A DNA stretch of 64,000 bases from Verrucomicrobium sp. (GCA_017849585.1 JAFIGT010000013.1:62001-126000); one strand, 5' to 3'. Positions 1 through 9,450 are shown, counted from the first letter of the stretch. Notes: generated by a model from the sequence alone, not told the origin. A program made the numbers and translations.

Positions 1-2
1 TC

Positions 3-2069
3 GATCTCTCCACTGCCAACGCCTTCACCCATACCTTGTCTCTTCGCAAGGAAATCGCTCCGGAAACATTGACTCTTCGTGTCACCTCGCAGGCTGGCCA
101 CGATCTCATCCATTATTCGCCCAAAGCACTACCGCGAGTCTCCCCCACGGCTCCGGCGACCGAACCTCCCGCCCCGCGCGACATCACCAGTACAGACGAA
201 CTCTTTACCACCGGCCTGCACTTGCGCCAATACAGTCATGCCACGCGCTGTCCGACGCTCTACTGGAAGGAAGCTCTACGACGCGATTCGGGCGACTCGC
301 GCTGCAACAACGCGATGGGCCTCTGGCACCTGCGACGCGGTGAATTCACTCTCGCGGAACCGTACTTCCGCCATGCCATCGAACGGCTCACCCGTCGCAA
401 TCCCAATCCATACGACGGGGAGCCCTACTACAACCTTGGTCTCTGCCTCCGTGCGCTCCAGCGCGACGACGATGCCTACGATGCGATCTACAAATCGGTC
501 TGGAATCATGCGTGGCAACCTGCGGGCTATCATGCCCTCGCGGAAATAGATTGCACTCGCCGCGACTGGCCCCAGGCGCTCGATCATCTGGATCGTGCAC
601 TGCGTGGCAATGCCGACAATCTCCGCGCCCGCAATCTCCGCGCACTTGTCCTCCGCCAAATCAACCGCCTCAATGAAGCCGATGAGTGTCTTGCCGAAAC
701 ACTCGCCCTTGATCCACTCGATATCTGGGCGCGTCATCTGCGGGACAATCACCTACCACACGACACCCAGCTCGCACTCGATCTCGCCCACGACTACACA
801 CGCGCCGGTTTCCATGCGGAAGCGATTACCGTACTCGAATCCAAAACCGAATCGCCCGATCCCGGCACAGCCCCGATCCTTCACTACACCCTCAGCTGGC
901 TCCACGAAAAACTCGGGGAAACTGACCGCGCCCGGTCCGCACGCAATCTCGCCCGCCGCGCTTCAGCCGACTACTGCTTCCCCTCGCGACTAGAAGAAAT
1001 CACCATCCTCGAATCGGCCATCGTCGCCGATCCCCACGATGCGCGCGCACCTTATTATCTCGGCAATCTTTTCTATGATCGGCATCGGCATCACGAAGCC
1101 ATCGCCCTTTGGCAACGCGCCGTCCGGCTCGAACCTGCCAATCCCATCGCGTGGCGCAATCTCGGCATCGGCTTCTACAATATCCTCCACGCTCCCGCCA
1201 AAGCCCGCGTCGCATATGAGAAAGCCATTCGGGCCAACCCTGATGACGCCCGCCTGCTCTACGAGCGCGATCAGCTTTGGAAACGGCTTCGCGTTTCCCC
1301 TTCCAAACGACTCGCCGCGCTGCTCGCCCGACCCGATCTTATCCGCCAACGCGACGATCTCAGTCTCGAACTCGCCGCATTGTATAATCAAACCGGTCGC
1401 TCCGAAGAAGCGCAGACGCTTCTTCAATCCCGTCGATTCCAACCTTGGGAAGGCGGCGAAGGTCTCGCCCTCGGTCAACATCTCCGCACGCAACTTCAAC
1501 TCGGGCGGCAAGCCCTTGCGGCGGGCCAGCTCGTCGCTGCCCGAGCTCATTTCACATCGGCCTTGAACCCACCAGAAAATCTCGGCGAAGCGTGGCACCT
1601 CCTCGTCAACCTGAGTGACATCCACTATCATCTCGGTCTCGCGAGTGCCGCCCTCGGCGACAAAGCGAAAGCGCGTCGCCACTGGACTACCGCCGCCACC
1701 TTCAAGGGGGATTTCCAGAACATGAGCGTCCGCACTCTTTCGGAGATGACCTACTATTCCGCGCTCGCTTTGGAGAAGCTCGGGCAAAAGGCCCGCGCCA
1801 AAAAAAGACTCCGCGATCTACTCGCCTATGCGCGACAGCTCAAGAAGACCAAGGCCACCATCGACTACTTTGCCACCTCGCTACCCACCATGCTCCTCTT
1901 TGACGAAGATCTGCAGGAGCGCCAAACCACCACCGCCCTTTTCCTCGAAGCTCAAGCGTTCTCCGGCCTGGGACGCAAAACCGAGGCCCGCAAGACCCTT
2001 AACCTCGTGCTCCGGCGTGACCCCAACCACGCCCTCGCTCGGGACTTGATGACAATGACGCCTTTTTGA
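3..2069 (+). CDS. TPR-repeat protein, probable DUF5107 family (5' truncated)
   Basis: This is the C-terminal part of a larger protein. The frame is open from base 3 and its real start lies outside the window; the first in-frame TTG (36) has no ribosome-binding site. Almost all of the ~689 residues seen are TPR-like helix pairs, with signatures such as YYNLGLCLRAL, APYYLGNLFYDR and AWRNLGIGFYN. The entry segment (TLYWKEALRRDSGDSR, then NNAMGLWHLRRGEF) resembles the region that follows the DUF5107 beta-domain in long bacterial DUF5107-TPR proteins; that domain would be upstream and cannot be seen. The biochemical role is unknown; the repeats suggest protein-protein or carbohydrate-related scaffolding. 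It ends 59 nt before rlmN, with a heptad repeat between. The TPR assignment is firm, the DUF5107 assignment is from memory of the family. Confidence 0.75.
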   Translation, partial: DLSTANAFTHTLSLRKEIAPETLTLRVTSQAGHDLIHYSPKALPRVSPTAPATEPPAPRDITSTDELFTTGLHLRQYSHATRCPTLYWKEALRRDSGDSRCNNAMGLWHLRRGEFTLAEPYFRHAIERLTRRNPNPYDGEPYYNLGLCLRALQRDDDAYDAIYKSVWNHAWQPAGYHALAEIDCTRRDWPQALDHLDRALRGNADNLRARNLRALVLRQINRLNEADECLAETLALDPLDIWARHLRDNHLPHDTQLALDLAHDYTRAGFHAEAITVLESKTESPDPGTAPILHYTLSWLHEKLGETDRARSARNLARRASADYCFPSRLEEITILESAIVADPHDARAPYYLGNLFYDRHRHHEAIALWQRAVRLEPANPIAWRNLGIGFYNILHAPAKARVAYEKAIRANPDDARLLYERDQLWKRLRVSPSKRLAALLARPDLIRQRDDLSLELAALYNQTGRSEEAQTLLQSRRFQPWEGGEGLALGQHLRTQLQLGRQALAAGQLVAARAHFTSALNPPENLGEAWHLLVNLSDIHYHLGLASAALGDKAKARRHWTTAATFKGDFQNMSVRTLSEMTYYSALALEKLGQKARAKKRLRDLLAYARQLKKTKATIDYFATSLPTMLLFDEDLQERQTTTALFLEAQAFSGLGRKTEARKTLNLVLRRDPNHALARDLMTMTPF

Positions 2070-2091
2070 TCGCATCCGGAGCCTTCACTAC

Positions 2092-2126
2092 CTAGTACTG
2101 AGTACCTAGAACTTTGTACTCGGTAT
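2092..2126. repeat. Heptad repeat, family A (copy 1), directly before rlmN ATG
   Basis: Five consecutive 7-nt units can be read here: CTAGTAC, TGAGTAC, CTAGAAC, TTTGTAC, TCGGTAT, ending 2 nt before the rlmN ATG. The same unit family recurs at 9422-9449 and 36451-36534. No Shine-Dalgarno sequence is left in the space, so the repeat itself forms the rlmN translation initiation region. Confidence 0.8.
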
Positions 2127-2128
2127 TT

Positions 2129-3178
2129 ATGACCTGCCTCCTCGACACACTCCCCGCCGAATGGGATCTCGGCAACGTTCCCATCTATCGTCGTGAACAG
2201 ATCGCCCAGTGGGTTTTCGAGCGCCGCGTCACCTCCTTTGCCGACATGACGAACCTGTCCGCCGCCATGCGGAAGGAACTCGCCGCCCAGTACACCCTGC
2301 AACCGCTCAAATTTGTCCGCCAGCAAGGCAGCGGTGACACCACCCGTAAATATCTCTGGCAACTCGACAAAGGTGACTTTGTGGAAAGTGTTCTTATCCC
2401 CGCTTCGCCCGATCTTTTCGGCGAGCGTGCCGACCGCTTCACCCTCTGCGTCTCGTCACAGGTCGGCTGCGCCTACGGTTGCAAATTTTGCGCCAGTGGC
2501 CTCGAAGGCTGGAAACGAAACCTCACTCCCGGCGAAATCGTCGCGCAGGTGATGGAAGCCGAGCGTGCCGCCAAAGTGAAGATCAACAACCTCGTCTTCA
2601 TGGGCATGGGCGAACCGCTTGCCAATTACGACAACCTCCTGCTGGCCATCGAAATCATCAATGCCCAATCCCCGTGGGGTGTCGGCATCGGAGCACGCCA
2701 CATTACCATCTCCACCAGCGGCCTGGCACCGCAGATCCGCAAGCTCGCCGACGAACCCCGTCAAATCCGCCTTGCCCTCTCACTCCACGGCGCGAGCGAT
2801 GCCGTGCGCGGCCAGATCATGCCCGTGAACAAGAAGTATCCCCTCACAGAGCTCCTCGACGCCTGCAAATATTATCAGGACAAAAAGCGCAAGATGATGA
2901 CGCTTGAGTACATTCTCATCAACGGCGTCAACGATGATCCCTCCGAAGCTGCGCTCCTCGTCCAGCACGCCCGCCGCCTGCACGCCAAGGTGAATCTTAT
3001 TCCCTACAACAAAGTCGATGGACTACCCTGGGAGCGACCGAGTGATGTACGCATCGATGCTTTCGCCGCTGTTTTGGAAAACGCCAACACCCCTGTCACC
3101 GTTCGCCGTGAAAAGGGCCACGACATCGACGCCGCCTGCGGTCAGCTACGACTAAAGGAGCTCAAGGCGTCGACATAG
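2129..3178 (+). CDS. rlmN: 23S rRNA/tRNA adenine-C2 methyltransferase RlmN
   Basis: Radical-SAM enzyme that methylates C2 of A2503 in 23S rRNA (and A37 of some tRNAs), a dual-specificity reaction known for RlmN. The 349 residues show the CAYGCKFC cluster (CxxxCxxC, binding the 4Fe-4S/SAM), the preceding LCVSSQVGC, the GMGEPLANYDN motif and the C-terminal DAACGQLR holding the second catalytic cysteine that forms the methyl-protein intermediate. The N-terminal helical domain (residues 1-90) is also typical. I start at ATG 2129 because an upstream TTG (2114) lies within a heptad repeat and the family begins near here. It is followed after 16 nt by an unrelated membrane gene on the same strand. 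Confidence 0.96.
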   Translation: MTCLLDTLPAEWDLGNVPIYRREQIAQWVFERRVTSFADMTNLSAAMRKELAAQYTLQPLKFVRQQGSGDTTRKYLWQLDKGDFVESVLIPASPDLFGERADRFTLCVSSQVGCAYGCKFCASGLEGWKRNLTPGEIVAQVMEAERAAKVKINNLVFMGMGEPLANYDNLLLAIEIINAQSPWGVGIGARHITISTSGLAPQIRKLADEPRQIRLALSLHGASDAVRGQIMPVNKKYPLTELLDACKYYQDKKRKMMTLEYILINGVNDDPSEAALLVQHARRLHAKVNLIPYNKVDGLPWERPSDVRIDAFAAVLENANTPVTVRREKGHDIDAACGQLRLKELKAST

Positions 3179-3194
3179 AATCCCACCAGATCGC

Positions 3195-4598
3195 ATGACC
3201 AAGTCCGCCACTTCATCAGTCTCGGCTCAAGAAATCCTGATCATTGTCCTTTTCGCCATCGCGGCGTATGGACTCACGGCGATTCACTACCAACCTTTCG
3301 CCGACGATCTCATGGTCACCACCTCCGGACCGGAAAGACTCCTCAATCCCAGTCAGGACGGGATGGGGCTCTGGAGAATTCTCGGCAGTTTCGTCATCGG
3401 AACCGGCCTGCGCCTCTCGCCCAGCGTCGGACTTTTCGGCATCGTCCTCATCCACTCCATCAGCGGCTGCCTCCTCCTGCGCATCCTTCGCCAACTCGGA
3501 GTCGGCACCCGACTCAGCCTCCTCTTCACCGTCGCCTACATTACCCTGCCGTGGTATCACGAAGCCATCGCTTGGGCCGCGGCCAATTGCTACATACTCA
3601 GCACCGCTTTTTTCCTCGTCACCCTGACTCTCGCACTCGACGCGAAACCAGGTGACACTCCCCCTACACGCCTCTGCGGCACGCTCTTTTTTCTCACCTT
3701 CATCGGAAATCTTTTCTGCGAACAACTGGCCTTCGCTTTCATGGCGCTCCCCCTCCTTGTCATTCTCTGGCGCGACGGATTTCCCCGCCACCTTTCCGGC
3801 ATCTTAGGAAACTGGCCGCTACTCGGAGCCACTGCGGGAGCCGCGCTCTATATTCTCCTCTTTCTCCTCACCACCGAGCCCGGCTCAGCCAAAGATGCTC
3901 ACCTCAATCCCGGCACCCTGCTCTCCGCTTTCTATTATCAATATGTTAGCCTTGCCGCCTATCATCCCTGGTGCCACATCGGCCAACTTGGAAATCTTTT
4001 CGTCTCACGCATCAACGTCCCCCTTCTTCTCACCGTCGGTGTCCTGCCTGCGATTATCGCCCTCATTCCACTCTATCGCCAACTCACCATCGAATCACCG
4101 GTCGCTTTAACCAACCGCCACTCTCTTTCCTCCGTCACAGTCGCGGGCCTGATTCTCCTCGTCAGCATCGTCATCGTGTTCGTCGTCGGCGGCGGCTACT
4201 CCCTCGACTCCCGCAAGCGCTATGACATCCTGCTGGGACTTACCATCGCCCTAGCCCCCCTTCTCGCTCGCCTGCAGTGGAAAGCCCCGCGCTGGATAAT
4301 CCTCTTTGCCTTGGCCTTCATCACCCTCAACATCGCCACCACCAACCTCCTAACCGCTATCTACAAAACCGAAGTCATCCGAGCTCAACGACTCGTGCAA
4401 TCACCGGAAATCGCCCAAGCTAACCGCATCTATCATCTCGAACCGTATGTCGGACGGGAAAAACTGTGGCGCAGCATCCGTCCCTACTGGGAAGGCTTCT
4501 ATCTCGACATTCTCCTCCCTCCCGCGCTGAAAGGTCCCGCGACGGCACCACGCGTTTATTTCGATCTCAAACAAGATCGATGGATTTTTGAGGAATAA
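3195..4598 (+). CDS. Polytopic membrane protein, possible GT-C-like fold
   Basis: 467 residues with about ten to twelve hydrophobic segments and a short charged C-terminal tail. I do not recognise the family. After the first membrane segment there is an acidic pair in QPFADDLM, in the position where GT-C glycosyltransferases keep a catalytic Asp, but no other diagnostic motif is visible, so this is only a hint. It lies 16 nt after rlmN and 4 nt before the NlpC/P60-like gene, so the latter two are probably co-transcribed, perhaps for an envelope function. It could equally be a member of one of the many uncharacterised 'hypothetical membrane protein' families of Verrucomicrobiota. Confidence 0.8.
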   Translation: MTKSATSSVSAQEILIIVLFAIAAYGLTAIHYQPFADDLMVTTSGPERLLNPSQDGMGLWRILGSFVIGTGLRLSPSVGLFGIVLIHSISGCLLLRILRQLGVGTRLSLLFTVAYITLPWYHEAIAWAAANCYILSTAFFLVTLTLALDAKPGDTPPTRLCGTLFFLTFIGNLFCEQLAFAFMALPLLVILWRDGFPRHLSGILGNWPLLGATAGAALYILLFLLTTEPGSAKDAHLNPGTLLSAFYYQYVSLAAYHPWCHIGQLGNLFVSRINVPLLLTVGVLPAIIALIPLYRQLTIESPVALTNRHSLSSVTVAGLILLVSIVIVFVVGGGYSLDSRKRYDILLGLTIALAPLLARLQWKAPRWIILFALAFITLNIATTNLLTAIYKTEVIRAQRLVQSPEIAQANRIYHLEPYVGREKLWRSIRPYWEGFYLDILLPPALKGPATAPRVYFDLKQDRWIFEE

Positions 4599-4602
4599 GA
4601 CG

Positions 4603-5358
4603 ATGTCCAACAGTGAAGCTTCTCAATCGTTTATTATGCGAGTAGCTCGACTGTTTCTCTCAGCGAGCCTGTGTCTTTTTCCAATTCTATTCCTGCTTTT
4701 TTGGTATTCTCCCATCGTCAATATCCCCATCCGAGCCGCTACGGTAATCTTTGGGATCCTGACTGTTTTTGGCCTCCTCTTTGCTGTTCGTAAAAAGCAA
4801 TGGATCTTCACCACACTCAGCTCGCTGTGTGTCATCGTCCTAATCTTCCTCGCGCTTCCAACTCGACCACCCCAACATCGCGTCGAACTACGTACAGCGT
4901 ACATCAACGCCATGCGTTCTTATTTGAACTGCCCATACATGTGGGGCGGCGAAGGTCGTTTCGGCATCGACTGCTCAGGCCTGATGAGGCGTGGACTCGA
5001 GGATGCTCTTGTTCGGCAGGGCCTCGTCGGATTCAATCCACTCCTCATTCGTCAAGGACTCTCCCTCTGGTGGCATGATACTACAGCACGGGAAATGGGA
5101 AGAGGTTATAAGGGACGCACACGACTTATTGCGACTTGCCCTTCCCTCAATGAATTCGACCACTCTCAACTCCAACCCGGCGACATGGCTGTCACGACTT
5201 CTGGTGTACATGTCATGGCCTACCTCGGCAATGGCCAATGGATTGCCGCCGATCCCAGCCCCGGTAAGGTTGTTACTTTCACCATCCCTGAAAAGGAAAA
5301 CTCCTACTTCAGCACCCCGATGAATCTCGTGCGCTGGAGAATTCTGGAAGATCCGTAG
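4603..5358 (+). CDS. NlpC/P60-like cysteine peptidase with N-terminal membrane segments
   Basis: 251 residues. Two or three hydrophobic segments (residues ~15-85) anchor it in the membrane; the rest resembles NlpC/P60 cell-wall endopeptidases, with a catalytic Cys in YMWGGEGRFGIDCSG and a His in GVHVMAYLGNGQW, in the usual order and spacing. Members cut peptide stems of peptidoglycan or related amide bonds. The ATG at 4603 is chosen: it follows GAGGAATAAG, a good ribosome-binding site, 4 nt after the previous stop; an in-frame TTG at 4588 would overlap that gene. The exact substrate cannot be told, and an extra loop between Cys and His is longer than in the minimal family. Confidence 0.8.
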   Translation: MSNSEASQSFIMRVARLFLSASLCLFPILFLLFWYSPIVNIPIRAATVIFGILTVFGLLFAVRKKQWIFTTLSSLCVIVLIFLALPTRPPQHRVELRTAYINAMRSYLNCPYMWGGEGRFGIDCSGLMRRGLEDALVRQGLVGFNPLLIRQGLSLWWHDTTAREMGRGYKGRTRLIATCPSLNEFDHSQLQPGDMAVTTSGVHVMAYLGNGQWIAADPSPGKVVTFTIPEKENSYFSTPMNLVRWRILEDP

Positions 5359-5360
5359 AT

Positions 5361-5975
5361 TTACTTTTTCAAATACCGTGCGCGATTGATCACGCGGCCT
5401 TCAGCGAGAAACTCGGTCTGAAACTCCGTTTGCGGATCGACAGAAAAATCCCAAAGCTCGGTCGACCTCAGCAACAACTCCGCATTGATCACCGGCACAG
5501 CCACGGAAAAGTATTCGGCGTGGTCGGTCGTGAAACGAAATTCGCCGCCTGATTTCAGGCTGGTGGCGACTGACTTCACGAATTCCGGCTGCACGATGCG
5601 CCGCTCGTGATGGCGACGTTTCGGCCACGGATCGGGAAACATGAGGTGCACGATGGAAACCGATTCCGCCGGAATCATATAGCGCATGAGGTAGGAGGTC
5701 TCCAATCGCAGCACCCGCAGATTTGGCAGATTCTGGCGAAACGCCTTCTTCACGATCTTTCGCGCGCGCCCAAGCAAACGCTCTACCGCGAGGAAATTCG
5801 TGCCGGGATTTGCCTTCGCGCGATTCGCCACGAAACCGCCATCGCCCGCGCCGAGGTCGATTTCCACCGGGTGATCATTCCCGAACAAAGCCTGCCAGTT
5901 CAGCGGCTCGCAAATATCGGTGATCGTCACCCACGCGGCATCGGGATTTCCCGCCGGAACACTTGCTACGCTCAT
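5361..5975 (-). CDS. trmB: tRNA (guanine-N7-)-methyltransferase TrmB
   Basis: Makes m7G46 in the variable loop of tRNAs using SAM. The 204 residues show the SAM-binding EIDLGAGDGGF loop, the family hallmark FPDPWPKRRHHERR and the C-terminal TDHAEY motif, plus FLAVERLLGRARK that matches the usual 'GvEi...ra' region. Length is near the family norm. It starts 3 nt after the argF stop, so it is the last gene of the arginine operon by spacing, and converges on the NlpC/P60-like gene with only 2 nt between stops. Confidence 0.96.
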   Translation of the reverse strand: MSVASVPAGNPDAAWVTITDICEPLNWQALFGNDHPVEIDLGAGDGGFVANRAKANPGTNFLAVERLLGRARKIVKKAFRQNLPNLRVLRLETSYLMRYMIPAESVSIVHLMFPDPWPKRRHHERRIVQPEFVKSVATSLKSGGEFRFTTDHAEYFSVAVPVINAELLLRSTELWDFSVDPQTEFQTEFLAEGRVINRARYLKK

Positions 5976-5978
5976 GCT

Positions 5979-6884
5979 TCAAGCGTTTCTGGAATGCGCC
6001 AGCCAGTGCAGAATGCCCTTCTGGACATGCAACCGGTTCTCGGCCTGATCAAAAATATCCTCAGCACGAGACGTCATGATTTCTTCCGTGATCTCCTTGC
6101 CGCGATAGGCAGGCAGGCAGTGAAGAACCAACGCATCCTTGTGGGCGAGCGAGAGGAGCTTGGAATTGATCTGGTAACCGTTGAACGCCTTGATGCGCTC
6201 GGCGGCTTCCGCTTCCTTGCCCATGGAAATCCATACATCCGTGTAGAGCAAATCCGCATTGGCGGCCGCTTCCTCGGGTGAACGCACCTGTTTCACGTGC
6301 GCATTCGTCACCGAGCTTTCAAAACCTTCCGGCGCAGCAAGCACAAGATTGAACTTAAAGTATTCCGCTGCGTAAACCCACGAGCGCGCCACATTGCAGG
6401 CGGCGTCTCCAATGAAGGCCACCTTCTTGCCCACGATGGACCCACGCTTCTCTTCATACGTGAAGACGTCGGTTAAAATCTGGCAGGGATGCTCATCATC
6501 GGTCAACGCGTTGACGGTGGGAATCTTGGCATAGTTCGCAAAGTCCACCACGTCCTGCTGCGCGAAGGTACGAATCACCGCACCATGAACCATGCGGCCC
6601 AGTACGCGCGCCGTATCCGCGATCGGCTCGCCGCGACCGAGCTGGATGTCGTTCGCGTTGAGGAAAAGCGATTCACCACCGAGTTCGCGGATGCCGACTT
6701 CGAAGGAAACGCGAGTCCGCGTGGACGACTTGCTGAAAATCATCGCCCAAGTCTGCCCCTTCAGTGGCAGCTGTTCCGGGTTGCGACGATTCTTTTTATA
6801 CAACGCCGCCTCGGCGAAGATAGCCTTGGCTGCCCCCACAGGCAGACCCTGCATTCCCAACAGATGGATAGGACTCGTTTTCAA
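5979..6884 (-). CDS. argF: Ornithine carbamoyltransferase ArgF
   Basis: Carbamoylates ornithine to citrulline, the sixth step of arginine synthesis. The 301 residues carry the carbamoyl-phosphate motif SKSSTRTR near residue 52, the ornithine-binding HCLPAYRG near the C-terminus, and the DDEHPCQILTD segment that corresponds to the conserved HPxQ region. Length and domain order fit anabolic OTCases. An alternative would be an acetylornithine carbamoyltransferase, as in Xanthomonas and Bacteroides, but the presence of ArgJ in the same cluster, which makes free ornithine, supports ordinary OTCase. It lies 9 nt downstream of argD and 3 nt upstream of trmB in one strand-consistent cluster. Confidence 0.95.
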   Translation of the reverse strand: MKTSPIHLLGMQGLPVGAAKAIFAEAALYKKNRRNPEQLPLKGQTWAMIFSKSSTRTRVSFEVGIRELGGESLFLNANDIQLGRGEPIADTARVLGRMVHGAVIRTFAQQDVVDFANYAKIPTVNALTDDEHPCQILTDVFTYEEKRGSIVGKKVAFIGDAACNVARSWVYAAEYFKFNLVLAAPEGFESSVTNAHVKQVRSPEEAAANADLLYTDVWISMGKEAEAAERIKAFNGYQINSKLLSLAHKDALVLHCLPAYRGKEITEEIMTSRAEDIFDQAENRLHVQKGILHWLAHSRNA

Positions 6885-6893
6885 GGGGGTAGC

Positions 6894-8126
6894 CTACAGG
6901 TTTGCGGTCAAAATTCCAAGCGCTTCTTCCACTTCCGCGTCGCTCACATTATAGGGCGGCAGGAGGCGAATGACCTCTTCCCCTGCTGGAACAACGAGCA
7001 ACCCGGCTTCGCGCAACCGCGCCGTCACGTCCGCTGCGAGAGGCTTGACCTGCAATCCGAGCAATCCGCCAAAACCGCGCGCACTAATCAGGGTTTTTGC
7101 CCCCTTGGCTGCATGCGTATTCAATGCCGCCACAATCTTGTCGCCCTGCTTGCGGATATTCGCCACGAGATGTTCTCGCTCAATCACATCGAGCACGGTC
7201 AACGCCACCGCGCAGGCCAGCGGCGTGCCGCCGAAAGTGGTGCCATGCGTGCCGGGCTGGAACAAATCCGCCAGCGGCGTCTTGAGCCACACGGCGCCGA
7301 TGGGGAAACCGCCACCGAGCGATTTGGCAAAGGAAATGGCGTCCGGTTGGAAGCTCGCCGCTTGCGGGTGTCCTTCCAGAATGCGCTGGTAGCTGACAAA
7401 GGTGCCCGTGCGGAAAATGCCACACTGCACCGCGTCGATCACCAACAGGATATTCTTTTCCGTGCACAGCTTGCGCAAGCCTAGGAGATATTCCGGGCTG
7501 GCGATATTCACTCCGCTCTCACCTTGGATACACTCAATGAGCACCGCCGCGGTCGACGGAGTGATCGCCTCTTCGACCGCCTTCAGGTCATTGAATGGTA
7601 CATGCTTGAAACCGGGAATGATTGGCTCGAACCCCTTCTTGATCTTGTCCTGCCCCGTCGCCGCGATACCGCCGAGAGTGCGACCATGAAAAGATTTCAA
7701 TGCCGTGATCACCTCGTAGCGACCCGTATCGTGACCAAATTTGCGCGCAAGCTTATAGAGCATCTCGTTCGCCTCCGCGCCGCTGTTGCAAAAGAACACC
7801 TTGCCCGGCCCCACTTGCGCTGCAATTTTGTGCGCCAGTTCGCCCTGACCACGATGATAGTAGAGATTCGAAACGTGAATCAGTTTCTGCGATTGCTCCG
7901 TGAGCGCTTTCGTAATCGCCGGATGTGCATGACCGAGCGCATTGACCGCGATGCCGCCGCCGAAATCGAGATACCGCTTTCCACCGGCATCCCACACCTC
8001 CGTGCCCTTGCCTCGCTCCAGTACAATCGAACGCGCGTACGACGGCACGACGTACTTTTCGTACTCGCGCATGATCGCCTGCGCGGCGGGTTCCACCATG
8101 ACAACAGGGGCTAACGGGTCACTCAT
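6894..8126 (-). CDS. argD: Acetylornithine aminotransferase ArgD
   Basis: PLP-dependent class III aminotransferase that converts N-acetylglutamate semialdehyde to N-acetylornithine. The 410 residues show the PLP-phosphate region FCNSGAEANE, the Schiff-base lysine in ISFAKSLGGGFPIGA, and a C-terminal small domain ending in LLPPYNVSDAEVEEAL. The ATG at 8126 is preferred over an in-frame TTG at 8147, because GAAAG lies just upstream and the shorter N-terminus matches relatives. argB ends 23 nt before it and argF starts 9 nt after it. Related GABA or succinylornithine transaminases are the main alternative, but the arginine-gene context decides it. Confidence 0.95.
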   Translation of the reverse strand: MSDPLAPVVMVEPAAQAIMREYEKYVVPSYARSIVLERGKGTEVWDAGGKRYLDFGGGIAVNALGHAHPAITKALTEQSQKLIHVSNLYYHRGQGELAHKIAAQVGPGKVFFCNSGAEANEMLYKLARKFGHDTGRYEVITALKSFHGRTLGGIAATGQDKIKKGFEPIIPGFKHVPFNDLKAVEEAITPSTAAVLIECIQGESGVNIASPEYLLGLRKLCTEKNILLVIDAVQCGIFRTGTFVSYQRILEGHPQAASFQPDAISFAKSLGGGFPIGAVWLKTPLADLFQPGTHGTTFGGTPLACAVALTVLDVIEREHLVANIRKQGDKIVAALNTHAAKGAKTLISARGFGGLLGLQVKPLAADVTARLREAGLLVVPAGEEVIRLLPPYNVSDAEVEEALGILTANL

Positions 8127-8149
8127 AGGATACTTTCTATTACGCAAAG

Positions 8150-9019
8150 CTAGGCCGTAATTTCCGTGCCGACGCCAGCATCGGTGAACACTTCCAGTAG
8201 CAACGAATGCGCCATACGGCCATCGAGGAAGTGAACCTTCTTGACCCCGTGACGCAACGCTTCGATGGCAGAATCCACCTTCGGCAACATGCCGCCGTCG
8301 ATGATTCCCTGCTTCTTGAGCTCGTCGATCTCGGCAATGGTCAGCGTGGAAATCGTGGATTGCGGATCTTTGAAATCCCGCAACACACCGTTCACATCAG
8401 AGAGATAAATGATCTTGTCGGCCTTCAGCGCTTGGGCAATCTCGCCCGCTGCCACGTCGGCATTAATATTATACACGCGACCATCGCCGTCCCGAGCCAA
8501 GGGCGAGATGACCGGCATGACTTCCGCACGAACCGCGTCGCGCAAGGGCCCGGTGTCCACGCCGAGGATGTCGCCGACAAAACCGAGATCGACCGCTTCG
8601 CCAGTCTTGGCGAGACGATACTCCATCTTGCGCGCGATCAGCACTTCCTTGCCGGAAAAACCACGCGCCTTGCCGCCGAGCTTCTTGATCGCGTCGACAA
8701 TCCCTGGATTGATTTCACCGGAGAGCGTCTTTTCGATGACGTCCATCGATTCCGCATCGGAGACGCGCAAGCCGTCGATGAACTTCGCAACCACGCCCCG
8801 CTCCTTCATCGCGCGGGTGATCGCCTTGCCGCCACCATGGACGAGCACAGGGTTGATCCCCACCGCCTCGAGAAAGACCACGTCGCGCAGCACGCCTTCG
8901 ACCAACGCCTCGTTCTCCATCGCCGCACCGCCGTACTTGATGACGATGGTCTGCCCGCGAAATTGCTGAATATATGGCAACGCCTCAATGAGCGTTGCAG
9001 CCTTAAGATGTTCGTTCAT
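8150..9019 (-). CDS. argB: Acetylglutamate kinase ArgB
   Basis: Phosphorylates N-acetylglutamate, the second and usually arginine-inhibited step of the pathway. The 289 residues begin with a helix (ATLIEALPYIQQFRGQ) that in arginine-sensitive NAGKs is the extra N-terminal helix allowing hexamers, then show VIKYGGAAM and VLVHGGGKAIT (phosphate-binding glycine loops), and a C-terminal GGMLPK / HGVKKVHFLDG region. The N-terminal helix hints at feedback inhibition by arginine, as an inference. It is separated from upstream argJ by an AT-rich insertion holding a small membrane gene. Confidence 0.96.
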   Translation of the reverse strand: MNEHLKAATLIEALPYIQQFRGQTIVIKYGGAAMENEALVEGVLRDVVFLEAVGINPVLVHGGGKAITRAMKERGVVAKFIDGLRVSDAESMDVIEKTLSGEINPGIVDAIKKLGGKARGFSGKEVLIARKMEYRLAKTGEAVDLGFVGDILGVDTGPLRDAVRAEVMPVISPLARDGDGRVYNINADVAAGEIAQALKADKIIYLSDVNGVLRDFKDPQSTISTLTIAEIDELKKQGIIDGGMLPKVDSAIEALRHGVKKVHFLDGRMAHSLLLEVFTDAGVGTEITA

Positions 9020-9106
9020 GGGAAAGCGAAAAGTGTAAAACGATCTCGAAAATAAACAAGCCAGCGTTCTGTGACGATTAGCAGTGGAATGTAATCGCAG
9101 GCAGGC

Positions 9107-9385
9107 TCAAGCCTTATTGTTTTTTCTTCTTAACTTAAGAAGGTAAATAGCATTGCAAATCACAGGATAGGTCAGCCACGCCGCAGGGAAAATCCAGGAA
9201 ATCGTCCAAAATCGAAAAGTAAGATCCGCTATGAGAATCGTAAAGCCGTAGCCATACAATAAGGTCACCAGCACCGTATTCAGCCATATCCTCCAACGAG
9301 GCTCTGATGGCTTTGATGAATAAGTCCGATAATTGTAATATCCCCACCCCAGAATGCCCCATAGGAGCCAGATGATAATAGCCAT
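9107..9385 (-). CDS. Small AT-rich membrane protein inserted between argJ and argB
   Basis: 92 residues, start ATG 9385 (an in-frame TTG lies at 9397). About three hydrophobic stretches (residues ~3-20, 35-55 and 60-80) and a basic C-terminal tail (LKLRRKNNKA) suggest a small inner-membrane protein. I do not recognise it. Codon and base use are clearly more AT-rich than in the arginine genes on either side, and its upstream side carries a family A heptad repeat and the hairpin at the argJ stop. It looks like an acquired gene that landed inside the arginine operon; whether it is expressed from the operon is unknown. Confidence 0.55.
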   Translation of the reverse strand: MAIIIWLLWGILGWGYYNYRTYSSKPSEPRWRIWLNTVLVTLLYGYGFTILIADLTFRFWTISWIFPAAWLTYPVICNAIYLLKLRRKNNKA

Positions 9386-9421
9386 ACGGCGACTCAACTT
9401 CCAGGTCTGGCGTCAGCCAAC

Positions 9422-9449
9422 TTCGTACTTAGAACTGAATACCTAGAAC
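9422..9449. repeat. Heptad repeat, family A (copy 2)
   Basis: Four 7-nt units, TTCGTAC, TTAGAAC, TGAATAC and CTAGAAC, lie between the argJ-end hairpin and the small membrane gene at 9107-9385. The unit family is the same as before rlmN and after the pseudopilin. Confidence 0.75.
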
Positions 9450-9450
9450 T

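Noticed and set aside
2092-2126. Heptad runs as possible CRISPR repeats.
   Set aside because: No spacers of equal length, units of 7 nt, no cas gene anywhere in the window.
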